DNA of 11,973 nucleotides from Gammaproteobacteria bacterium (GTDB lineage Bacteria > Pseudomonadota > Gammaproteobacteria > Methylococcales > Methylomonadaceae). The notes under the pieces were generated by a model. The model was not told the DNA's origin and did no database searches. It saw only the letters and a list, made by a program, of their open reading frames with translations. The position numbers and the translations under genes are program-made. The DNA lies in NCBI GenBank assembly GCA_024276805.1, contig JAJRWJ010000418.1, positions 1 through 11,973 of the forward strand, written 5' to 3'. Below, piece by piece: positions 6,077 through 11,973 of this stretch (its first letter is position 1; every line of letters starts with the position of its first letter).

Positions 6077-7477
6077 TCATTCTCCTGTTTTGTTAGGGGT
6101 AACCAGCAGGGTCAAACCATCCAGACCTTTCACGGTGACTTTGTCATGCTTGTGTACCGGCTGGTCGCTGGTGGCGCGCCAGTTCTCACTGTGAATGCGC
6201 ACCATGCCGGTACTGGTGAAATCCTCCAGCGCCTCGCCAGTTTTACCGATCATTTCCTCGCGACCGCTGACCACTGGGCGTAGCCTGGATTTTACCAGCA
6301 TGCCCAGCATCAGTATGAGAAAAGCCACGCTGCTCAGGGCAAATCCCCCCACCAATCCCAGGTTGATGCCAAAGCCCGGTGCGGCAGTGTCCATCAAAAT
6401 CACCGAGCCAATGACAAAGGCGATCACACCGCCAAAACCGAGTATGCCGATACTGGGGACGAAGGCTTCTGCGATCATCAGACCGATGCCGAGTATGATC
6501 AGTGCCATGCCGGCATAATTGATCGGCAACAATTGCAGTGCAAACAGCGCCAGCAGCAGGCAGATGCCGCCGACCACACCTGGCACGATGGCGCCGGGAT
6601 TGGTAAATTCGAAGATCAGCCCGTAGATGCCGATCAGCAGCAGAATATAGGCGATATTGGGGTTGGTGATCACCGCCAGCAGTTCGCTGCGCCAGTCCGG
6701 GGCAATCTCCTGTACCAAAGCGCCGCTGGTATGCAGGGTGATTTCCTGGCCCAGAACATTGACCTTGCGACCATCCAGTTTGTTCAGCAAATCGGTTCGG
6801 TCGCGGGCAAGCAGGTCGATTACTCCCAGTTTCAATGCCGCTTCGGCCGGCAGGCTGGCGGCATCGCGGACTGCCCGCTCCGCCCAGTCGGCGTTTCTGC
6901 CGCGCATTGCCGCCAGCCCCCGGATATAGGCGACCGCATCATTGACAATTTTATGTGCCATGGGATTCTCTGGCGCCAGGCTGGGCTCTTTCCGAGCGGA
7001 AGTGTTGTCAGCATCGGTTGGTTTGCTTTTCTCCACGCCAGGAGCATCGGGACCGATGATCTGTACCGGTGTTGCGGCCCCCAGATTGGTTGCCGGAGCC
7101 ATGGCGGCGATATGGCAGGCATAGAGAATATAGGTGCCGGCACTGGCGGCCCGGGCGCCGCTGGGAGCAACATAGCCGGCGACCGGGACCGGGGAGGCGA
7201 TGATTTTTTTGATGATCTGACGCATGGAGCTGTCCAGGCCGCCGGGTGTGTCGATGCGGATCAGTATCAGTTGTACATTGCCTGCAGCGGCTTTGTCCAT
7301 GCTGCGCTCGATATAGTCACTGCTGGCCGGACCAATGGCGCCATCGAGCTGCAGCTGGATGATTCCGCCGGTTTTGGCAGTGGTCACGGCATCGACCTGA
7401 TTTTGTGCAGGGAGCTGCGTGACTGGAATGAGTGCTAGCAGCAGTATTGCCCAATGTCTGAATGTCAGGATCTGCAT
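6077..7477 (-). CDS. Long-form NfeD membrane-bound serine protease
   Basis: A 466-residue NfeD-family protein. Residues 1-24 are a signal peptide or N-terminal anchor (ending QLPA-QN). Residues about 36-260 are a ClpP/SppA-like protease domain facing the periplasm: LIRIDTPGGL at 72-81, then PSGARAASAGTYI at 105-117 with Ser112 as likely nucleophile, and AHKIVND at 174-180, where Lys176 probably completes the Ser-Lys dyad. Residues about 273-395 hold four or five membrane segments, and residues 400-465 form the OB-fold NfeD C-terminal domain. Between about 143 and 172 there is a polar, low-complexity insertion. This is the full-length protease-bearing form, not the short NfeD. It is cotranscribed with the slipin, its presumed substrate or partner in membrane quality control. 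The start at 7477 lacks a clear ribosome binding site but places the signal peptide correctly. Confidence 0.92.
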   Translation of the reverse strand: MQILTFRHWAILLLALIPVTQLPAQNQVDAVTTAKTGGIIQLQLDGAIGPASSDYIERSMDKAAAGNVQLILIRIDTPGGLDSSMRQIIKKIIASPVPVAGYVAPSGARAASAGTYILYACHIAAMAPATNLGAATPVQIIGPDAPGVEKSKPTDADNTSARKEPSLAPENPMAHKIVNDAVAYIRGLAAMRGRNADWAERAVRDAASLPAEAALKLGVIDLLARDRTDLLNKLDGRKVNVLGQEITLHTSGALVQEIAPDWRSELLAVITNPNIAYILLLIGIYGLIFEFTNPGAIVPGVVGGICLLLALFALQLLPINYAGMALIILGIGLMIAEAFVPSIGILGFGGVIAFVIGSVILMDTAAPGFGINLGLVGGFALSSVAFLILMLGMLVKSRLRPVVSGREEMIGKTGEALEDFTSTGMVRIHSENWRATSDQPVHKHDKVTVKGLDGLTLLVTPNKTGE

Positions 7478-7512
7478 GGCATTATTTTCAATGTTTTTCC
7501 GCAGTCATCTGC

Positions 7513-7541
7513 AGTGTACGCCTGCCATGACAAGACGGCAA
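7513..7541 (-). promoter_or_regulatory. Candidate promoter of the nfeD-slipin unit
   Basis: On the minus strand TTGCCG (7541-7536) and TACACT (7518-7513) are separated by 17 bases, giving a start near 7506 and a leader of about 29 bases before the NfeD ATG. Both hexamers are only partial matches. It lies in the 82-base gap after queG, so read-through from queG is the alternative. Confidence 0.35.
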
Positions 7542-7559
7542 TAGATTAAACCACCACCT

Positions 7560-8633
7560 TCAGCGCAGCTTGTCTTCCTGCCGGGCCAAAGCCCAGACGA
7601 TATGTTCCCTGACCAGATCGGAGACCTCGTCTGTACGCATCTGCAATGCAGCTCTGATTGCCGTGCTGGCGGGGGCATTGCCCAGCGCCACGGCGATATT
7701 TCGCAGCCAGCGCTGATGGCCGATGCGGCGAATTGCAGAGCCTTCGGTGCGCTCCAGGAACTGCCGTTCCGTCCAGGCGAACACCTCCAGCAACTGGCTG
7801 CTGTCGAGGTTCTGTCGGGGACTGAAATCCTTTTCCGCGCTGAAATGCGCGAAACGGTTCCATGGACAGATCAGCTGACAATCATCGCAGCCGTAAATAC
7901 GGTTGCCGAGCAGTGGTCGCAAGGGGACCGGAATGGCGCCTTGCAATTCGATGGTCAAATAGGAAATACACAATCTGGCATCGACCTGGTAAGGCGCGAC
8001 GATTGCCCGGGTCGGGCAGATGTCCAGGCAGGCCTGGCAGGATCCGCAATGGTTTTTGCCTGGCGCATCCCGGGGCAGGGGCAGGTCGGTGTAGATTTCC
8101 CCCAGAAAAAACCACGAGCCATGCCGGCGGGCGATGACGTTGGAATGTTTGCCGACCCACCCCAGGCCGGCCTTTTCGGCCAGCGCCTTTTCCAGTACCG
8201 GGGCGCTGTCGACAAATGCCCGGTAGCCGAAAGGCCCGATTTCGGACTGAATTCTATCGGCCAGCATCTGCAAACGTTTGCGCATCAATTTGTGATAGTC
8301 ACGTCCCAGGGCATAACGGGAAACAAAGGCAATGAGCGGATCTGCCAGGGCCTGGTGGATTTTTTTGTGGCTTTCCGGCAGATAATCCATGCGCACCGAG
8401 ATCACGCTGAGCGTGCCGGGCAGCAATTCGGAAGGGCGGCTGCGCTTGCTGCCATGCCGTTGCATGTAGGACATGCTGCCGTGAAAACCTTTTCTCAACC
8501 AGTCATGTAGATGCTGTTCGGCGGTAGCCAGATGGGTATCGGTAATGCCGACCTGCTGGAAGCCCAGTTCTCCACCCCAGCGTTTGATATTACTGACCAG
8601 TTCCTTCCGCTTATCACGGGAAGCGACAGTCAT
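7560..8633 (-). CDS. queG: Epoxyqueuosine reductase QueG
   Basis: A 357-residue cytosolic enzyme that performs the last step of queuosine synthesis in tRNA, reducing epoxyqueuosine to queuosine with a cobalamin cofactor and two [4Fe-4S] clusters. Visible features are VDSAPVLEKALAEKAGLGWVG (141-161) with the conserved catalytic Asp142, the first ferredoxin-like motif C196-x2-C199-x2-C202-x3-C206-P, then C222, and the second motif C249-x2-C252-x3-C256-P. A HEAT-like C-terminal helical region (about 280-350) probably aids tRNA binding. The length is normal. The start at 8633 has no Shine-Dalgarno sequence; a 26-codon upstream ORF ends across it in an ATGA overlap, which may explain how it is translated. 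It is divergent from nnr, as in E. coli. Confidence 0.96.
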   Translation of the reverse strand: MTVASRDKRKELVSNIKRWGGELGFQQVGITDTHLATAEQHLHDWLRKGFHGSMSYMQRHGSKRSRPSELLPGTLSVISVRMDYLPESHKKIHQALADPLIAFVSRYALGRDYHKLMRKRLQMLADRIQSEIGPFGYRAFVDSAPVLEKALAEKAGLGWVGKHSNVIARRHGSWFFLGEIYTDLPLPRDAPGKNHCGSCQACLDICPTRAIVAPYQVDARLCISYLTIELQGAIPVPLRPLLGNRIYGCDDCQLICPWNRFAHFSAEKDFSPRQNLDSSQLLEVFAWTERQFLERTEGSAIRRIGHQRWLRNIAVALGNAPASTAIRAALQMRTDEVSDLVREHIVWALARQEDKLR

Positions 8634-8710
8634 GAGGGATGCGGCAACGTGTTATGAGTGAATGTTTTCAGCGAAAACAGGGGATGGCAATGGCGGCAGT
8701 CAGCAGTCAT
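8630..8710 (-). CDS. Possible 26-codon leader ORF of queG
   Basis: Within the predicted queG leader an ATG at 8710 opens a 26-codon frame whose TGA (8632-8630) overlaps the queG ATG (8633-8631) as ATGA. The peptide begins MTADCRHCHPLF and is rich in His (four) and Cys (two). The queG start itself has no ribosome binding site, which would fit translation by coupling to this ORF. The leader ORF also lacks a good ribosome binding site and could be chance. Confidence 0.25.
   Translation of the reverse strand: MTADCRHCHPLFSLKTFTHNTLPHPS
8663..8679. repeat. Perfect 7-bp inverted repeat in the queG leader
   Basis: TGTTTTC (8663-8669) and GAAAACA (8673-8679) form a perfect inverted repeat around AGC. 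It lies about 70-87 bases into the predicted queG transcript, inside the possible leader ORF. As RNA it makes a compact hairpin with a 3-base loop; as DNA it resembles a small operator. There is no T-run beyond it, so it is not a terminator. Confidence 0.45.
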
Positions 8711-8731
8711 GGAAATCAGGTGGTGCAAAAG

Positions 8732-8761
8732 TTAGCGGTTCAGCGTGGATTTGAGGATAAT
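8732..8761 (+). promoter_or_regulatory. Candidate nnr promoter overlapping the queG -10
   Basis: GATAAT (8756-8761) on the plus strand overlaps the complement of the queG -10 almost completely. The best -35 at 18 bases is TTAGCG (8732-8737), a weak match. Transcription would start near 8768, giving a leader of about 26 bases before the nnr ATG. Confidence 0.35.
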
Positions 8762-8786
8762 AGAGGGGTGTAAAGAGAATTGTCAA
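8757..8786 (-). promoter_or_regulatory. Strong sigma70 promoter of queG
   Basis: On the minus strand a perfect TTGACA (8786-8781) is followed after 18 bases by TATTAT (8762-8757), five of six -10 consensus bases. Transcription should start near 8750, giving a queG leader of about 117 bases. The -35 lies only 8 bases from the nnr start codon, so a polymerase bound here would compete with nnr transcription. Confidence 0.6.
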
Positions 8787-8793
8787 CGCTACC

Positions 8794-10260
8794 ATGAACA
8801 CACTGCCTTTGGAATTGTATCGGGCCGAACAGGTCCGGGAACTGGACAGCATCGCCATTGACCAGCGGGGTATCCCCGGCTTTCAGCTGATGAGCCGGGC
8901 CGGTCTCGCGGCTTTCCAGACGTTGCAGCAGCGCTGGCCCGGAGCGGACTCCCTGGCCGTTTTCTGTGGCGCCGGCAACAACGCCGGGGATGGCTATATC
9001 GTCGCCCGTCTGGCTCTGGAATCCGGTATGCTGGTGACTGTCTACGCGGTGTCGCCAATTGAAAAACTGCATGGAGATGCCCGCCTGGCAATGCAGAATT
9101 ATCAACAGATCGGTGGAGAAATCATCCCTTATCAAGCCGATACAGCCTGTACCGCGGAAATCATCGTCGACGCCCTGCTGGGCACCGGTCTGGACAGGCC
9201 GGTCACAGGCATCTATGCCCAGGCCATCGAAACCATCAACGGGCTCGACAGGCCGGTCGTCGCCCTGGATATCCCCTCCGGTCTGCATGCCGATAGCGGT
9301 TGTGTGCTGGGCTGTGCCGTGCATGCCTGCTGCACGATTGCCTTTATTGGCCTGAAGCGGGGGCAGTTTACCGGCGAAGCAGCCGATTTTTGCGGGGAAC
9401 TGTATTTTTCTTCACTGGATGTGCCGCAGGAAATCTATTACGGCATGCCGGTGGCCGCATGGCGGCTGACCGAGCCGCATCTGCCGCGGCGCAGACGCTG
9501 CGCACACAAGGGCAGCAATGGCCATGTGCTGGTCATTGGCGGCGAACAGGGCTACAGCGGCGCGGCGCGCATGGCCGCCGAAGCCGCCGCCAGAGTCGGC
9601 GCCGGGCTGGTGAGCATCGCTACCAGAGCCGCGCATGCGGCACTGATGAACAGCGGCCGACCGGAACTGATGTGTCATGCTGTGGAAAATACCCGGCAGC
9701 TGCGGCCGCTGCTGGACAAGGCCTCGGTGATTGTGGTCGGGCCGGGATTGGGTTGCAGCCAGTGGGCCAGCGATCTGTTTCACGCAGCGCTGGAATGTCA
9801 CAAGCCGCTATTGATCGATGCCGATGGCCTGAATTTTCTGGCCAATACGGCCCTCAGCAATGACCGTTGGGTGTTGACTCCCCATCCCGGGGAGGCCGCC
9901 AGATTGCTGGGCTGTTCGGTACAGGATATACAGCGGGACCGCTTTGCCGCTGCCGACACCCTGCAGCAGCGCTATTCTGGCTGTATCGTCCTGAAAGGGG
10001 CAGGCACTTTGATCGCCGATGGCAACGATACCTATGTCAATGGCACAGGCAATCCGGGTATGGCTTCCGGGGGCATGGGCGACGTGCTGTCGGGTGTCAT
10101 CGCCGGGCTGATGGCGCAGCAGATGCCGGGCATGGAAGCGGTCAGGAGCGGCGTCTACATTCATGGCGCGGCTGCGGACAGAGCTGCCGAACAGGGTGAG
10201 CGAGGCATGCTGGCAAGCGATCTGTTGCCGTATCTGAGACATCAGGTCAACGCCCGGTGA
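8794..10260 (+). CDS. nnr: Bifunctional NAD(P)H-hydrate epimerase/dehydratase
   Basis: A 488-residue repair enzyme for hydrated NADH and NADPH. The N-terminal YjeF epimerase domain (about 1-218) interconverts the R and S hydrates and shows GAGNNAGDGY at 59-68, DALLGTGL at 126-133 and DIPSGL at 159-164 with catalytic Asp159. The C-terminal ADP/ATP-dependent dehydratase domain (about 230-485, ribokinase-like) restores the S-hydrate to NAD(P)H and shows HPGE at 364-367, KGAGT at 401-405 and the catalytic GGMGD at 426-430 (Asp430). Full length and intact. The start ATG 8794 has no strong ribosome binding site, but the first motif spacing fits it. It heads the nnr-tsaE unit, overlapping tsaE by 4 bases. 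Confidence 0.97.
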   Translation: MNTLPLELYRAEQVRELDSIAIDQRGIPGFQLMSRAGLAAFQTLQQRWPGADSLAVFCGAGNNAGDGYIVARLALESGMLVTVYAVSPIEKLHGDARLAMQNYQQIGGEIIPYQADTACTAEIIVDALLGTGLDRPVTGIYAQAIETINGLDRPVVALDIPSGLHADSGCVLGCAVHACCTIAFIGLKRGQFTGEAADFCGELYFSSLDVPQEIYYGMPVAAWRLTEPHLPRRRRCAHKGSNGHVLVIGGEQGYSGAARMAAEAAARVGAGLVSIATRAAHAALMNSGRPELMCHAVENTRQLRPLLDKASVIVVGPGLGCSQWASDLFHAALECHKPLLIDADGLNFLANTALSNDRWVLTPHPGEAARLLGCSVQDIQRDRFAAADTLQQRYSGCIVLKGAGTLIADGNDTYVNGTGNPGMASGGMGDVLSGVIAGLMAQQMPGMEAVRSGVYIHGAAADRAAEQGERGMLASDLLPYLRHQVNAR

Positions 10261-10697
10261 AAAAAAACCTGCGCAACCTTCGGGAAACCGAAGCCTTCGC
10301 GGTCAGACTGTGGCACAGCCTGCCGGAACAATGCATCGTTTTTCTGCATGGTGATCTGGGCGCCGGCAAAACCACGCTGGTGCGCGGTGTGCTGCGCGCG
10401 GCTGGTTTTGCCGGTACGGTGAAGAGTCCCACCTTCACACTGGTGGAAGAGTATCGCATCCAGGGCAGGATCATCTATCATTTCGATTTGTATCGCCTTG
10501 CCGAGCCGGAAGAACTGGAGTGGATCGGCATGCGGGATTATTTTGCAGAGCCGGCCATTTGCTTCATCGAGTGGCCGGAAAAAGGCGCTGGCATGCTGCC
10601 GCAGCCCGATTGCAGCATCACTCTGTCGATACAGGGTGACGGTCGGTTGCTGGAGATTGACCGGTTTCCGGGAGGGCTGGAAAAAATTCAACAATGA
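10257..10697 (+). CDS. tsaE: tRNA t6A-modification ATPase TsaE
   Basis: A 146-residue P-loop ATPase, partner of TsaB and TsaD in forming N6-threonylcarbamoyladenosine at position 37 of ANN-decoding tRNAs; essential in many bacteria. Walker A GDLGAGKTT is at 32-40, the switch-like SPTFTLVEEY at 57-66, HFDLYR at 75-80 and IEWPEK at 104-109. The length is normal. Translation starts at GTG 10257, overlapping the nnr stop as GTGA, so it is coupled to nnr; no independent ribosome binding site is visible. The unit appears to end here, because a separate promoter for the amidase gene begins 1 base after the stop. Confidence 0.96.
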   Translation: MKKNLRNLRETEAFAVRLWHSLPEQCIVFLHGDLGAGKTTLVRGVLRAAGFAGTVKSPTFTLVEEYRIQGRIIYHFDLYRLAEPEELEWIGMRDYFAEPAICFIEWPEKGAGMLPQPDCSITLSIQGDGRLLEIDRFPGGLEKIQQ

Positions 10698-10698
10698 A

Positions 10699-10727
10699 TT
10701 GAAAAAACAGAGACATATTGCTATAGT
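10699..10727 (+). promoter_or_regulatory. Sigma70 promoter of the amidase gene
   Basis: TTGAAA (10699-10704) and TATAGT (10722-10727) are exactly 17 bases apart, and each matches five of six consensus bases. The start of transcription would fall near 10734, giving a leader of about 29 bases. A second -10-like TATAGT at 10750-10755 has TTTAAA at 10727-10732 as a possible -35 (17-base spacer), and would start at about the ATG itself. Confidence 0.6.
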
Positions 10728-10760
10728 TTAAACATAAATATGTCATATTTATAGTTTAAA
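10722..10760. repeat. Palindrome flanked by TATAGTTTAAA direct repeats
   Basis: TATAGTTTAAA occurs at 10722-10732 and 10750-10760, a 28-base period. Between and partly overlapping them, ATAAATAT (10734-10741) and ATATTTAT (10745-10752) form a perfect 8-bp inverted repeat around GTC. The palindrome covers the predicted transcription start and the first part of the leader, where a repressor would act. The sequence is far richer in AT than its neighbours. Confidence 0.6.
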
Positions 10761-10762
10761 TC

Positions 10763-11973
10763 ATGCGTAAATATTGGAAAGTAATCTGGTTTTTCGGCTT
10801 TTTTCTGGTTTGTCTGCCGATCCTTGCCCAGCAAAATCAGGTCGATTCTTTGCGTTTCTGGACCGCCCCTGACTACACCCGGCTGGTTTTCGACGTCTCC
10901 ACGTCACCGGCGCATGAGGTTTTTTTGCTGAAAAATCCAACGCGGCTGGTCATCGATATCCATAATGCGCGCCTGAAGCATAAACTGCCGCAGCCGGCGG
11001 CCTCTCATCCCTTGTTTTCCCGAATCCGCAGCGCCGCCAGAAATGACAGGGACCTGCGTGTCGTGATCGACCTGAAGGCGCCGGTCAACCCGAAAAGTTT
11101 TGCACTCAAACCCAACAGGAGTTACGGGCACCGTCTGGTGGTCGATCTGTTCACCCATAAAAAGAAGCGCATGCTGGCGCGCAAAAAAACGCTGGCCAAG
11201 GCCGGCAGGCCACGCGATGTCATCATCGCCATCGATGCCGGGCATGGCGGTGAAGACCCGGGTGCCCGTGGTCCACATGGTACTCAGGAGAAACGGGTGG
11301 TGTATGCCATTGCCAGAAAGCTGGAAGCCTTGATCAGAAACTATCCCGGTATGCGTCCGGTCATGATACGCAGGGGAGACTACTATATCGGTCTGCGCAA
11401 GCGCATGCAGATTGCCCGTCAGGCAAGAGCGGATCTGTTTGTTTCCATTCATGCCGATGCCTTCAAGAATTCCCGGGTCAAGGGTGCTTCGGTGTTCACG
11501 CTGTCGCGCCGCGGCGCTTCCAGCGAGGCGGCCAGATGGCTGGCGCGCAATGAAAATGCCGCCGATCTGGTGGGTGGTGTGAGCCTGGACGACAAGGACG
11601 ATGTGTTGGCATCGGTGCTGCTCGATCTGTCCCAAACCGCCACTCAGGAAGCCAGCCAGAATGTCGCCAAACAGGTACTGAAGAATTTCCGCGGCATCGG
11701 AAAACTGCACGCCAGGCGGGTGCAGAAGGCAGGCTTCATGGTGCTCAAGTCCCCCGATATTCCTTCGATACTGGTGGAGACGGCGTTTATCTCCAATCCA
11801 GATGAAGAGCGCAAACTGCGCAGCAATGCCCGCCAGCAGCGCATGGCGAAAGCGATATTCAATGGTCTGCTCGGTTATTTTCAACGCAATCCGCCGGTTG
11901 GCACGCGCATGGCCGCGATCAAACATACCATCGTAAGGGGTGAAACGCTGTCCGGCATCGCCCACCACTATGG
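10763..11973 (+). CDS. amiB: N-acetylmuramoyl-L-alanine amidase, AmiB/AmiC type (3' truncated)
   Basis: A periplasmic zinc amidase that cleaves stem peptides from peptidoglycan during cell separation; 403 residues are present before the window edge. Residues 1-23 form a signal peptide (basic start, hydrophobic core, LAQQ cleavage region). Residues about 26-130 are an AMIN domain for septal targeting. Residues about 152-375 are the Amidase_3 domain: DAGHGGEDPGA with His161, Glu176 in TQEKR, SIHADAF with His230 as zinc ligands, and VETAFISN with catalytic Glu339. The stretch SLDDKDDVLASVLLDLSQ (274-291) belongs to the autoinhibitory helix that EnvC/NlpD-type activators displace. A LysM domain starts at IVRGETLSGIA (390-400) and is cut by the edge. 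ATG 10763 lacks a Shine-Dalgarno sequence. The symbol follows position after tsaE, where mutL would normally follow; AmiC-type naming is equally possible. Confidence 0.95.
   Translation, partial: MRKYWKVIWFFGFFLVCLPILAQQNQVDSLRFWTAPDYTRLVFDVSTSPAHEVFLLKNPTRLVIDIHNARLKHKLPQPAASHPLFSRIRSAARNDRDLRVVIDLKAPVNPKSFALKPNRSYGHRLVVDLFTHKKKRMLARKKTLAKAGRPRDVIIAIDAGHGGEDPGARGPHGTQEKRVVYAIARKLEALIRNYPGMRPVMIRRGDYYIGLRKRMQIARQARADLFVSIHADAFKNSRVKGASVFTLSRRGASSEAARWLARNENAADLVGGVSLDDKDDVLASVLLDLSQTATQEASQNVAKQVLKNFRGIGKLHARRVQKAGFMVLKSPDIPSILVETAFISNPDEERKLRSNARQQRMAKAIFNGLLGYFQRNPPVGTRMAAIKHTIVRGETLSGIAHHY

Noticed and set aside
6533..7438. A 301-codon plus-strand frame opposite the NfeD gene
   Set aside because: It is antisense to a clear NfeD protease; its Asp/Gln/Gly-rich translation is typical of shadow frames.
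7602..8510. A 302-codon plus-strand frame opposite queG
   Set aside because: QueG on the minus strand has both iron-sulfur motifs and the catalytic Asp; the antisense frame has no domain.
10904..11968. A 354-codon open frame on the minus strand opposite the amidase gene
   Set aside because: The plus strand here encodes a fully recognisable AMIN-Amidase_3-LysM protein with all zinc ligands; the antisense frame has no family resemblance and is a codon-bias shadow.
1..11973. CRISPR array, insertion sequence, prophage or defence island
   Set aside because: No regularly spaced repeats, transposase, integrase or phage proteins were found; the gene content is housekeeping and metabolic.

Overview
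The window is an ordinary-looking stretch of a gammaproteobacterial chromosome of moderate GC content. The best clue is the right-hand end: queG divergent from nnr, then tsaE, then an AmiB/AmiC-type N-acetylmuramoyl-L-alanine amidase. This matches the order of the Escherichia coli yjeS-yjeF-yjeE-amiB (then mutL-miaA-hfq) neighbourhood. Together with the SPFH/NfeD pair and the phosphotransferase-kinase fusion, it suggests an environmental gammaproteobacterium. The genus cannot be fixed from the sequence alone.

Left part (1-2253, plus strand): a small VOC-fold (glyoxalase-like) protein, a tRNA-Ser(UGA) with its own promoter, a possible very small membrane ORF, and a FlgO-domain lipoprotein behind a good sigma70 promoter. 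The first 298 bases hold no convincing intact gene. They do contain a minus-strand trace that resembles the core of a HicA-type toxin.

Middle (2254-8633, minus strand): read in the direction of transcription, the genes are queG (epoxyqueuosine reductase, tRNA queuosine synthesis), a long-form NfeD membrane serine protease overlapping a slipin (SPFH) gene by 4 bases at the earliest start, a 438-base intergenic stretch with a cluster of GGGTGTCTATAG-type repeats, an alpha/beta-hydrolase-like protein of unknown substrate, and a fused aminoglycoside-phosphotransferase-like/P-loop kinase protein. The last two are 65 bases apart and probably cotranscribed.

Right part (8794-11973, plus strand): nnr (NAD(P)H-hydrate repair) and tsaE (tRNA t6A synthesis) are translationally coupled through a GTGA overlap. 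The amidase gene follows, truncated by the window edge inside its LysM domain, with a separate AT-rich promoter that contains a perfect 8-bp inverted repeat and a duplicated TATAGTTTAAA element.

I found no CRISPR array, insertion sequence, phage gene or defence island, and no convincing wholly new multi-gene system. The spots most worth a second look are small: an upstream ORF overlapping the queG start, the shared -10 region between queG and nnr, the tandem promoter and palindrome of the amidase gene, the repeat cluster at 5043-5102, and the uncharacterised hydrolase next to the phosphotransferase-kinase fusion.
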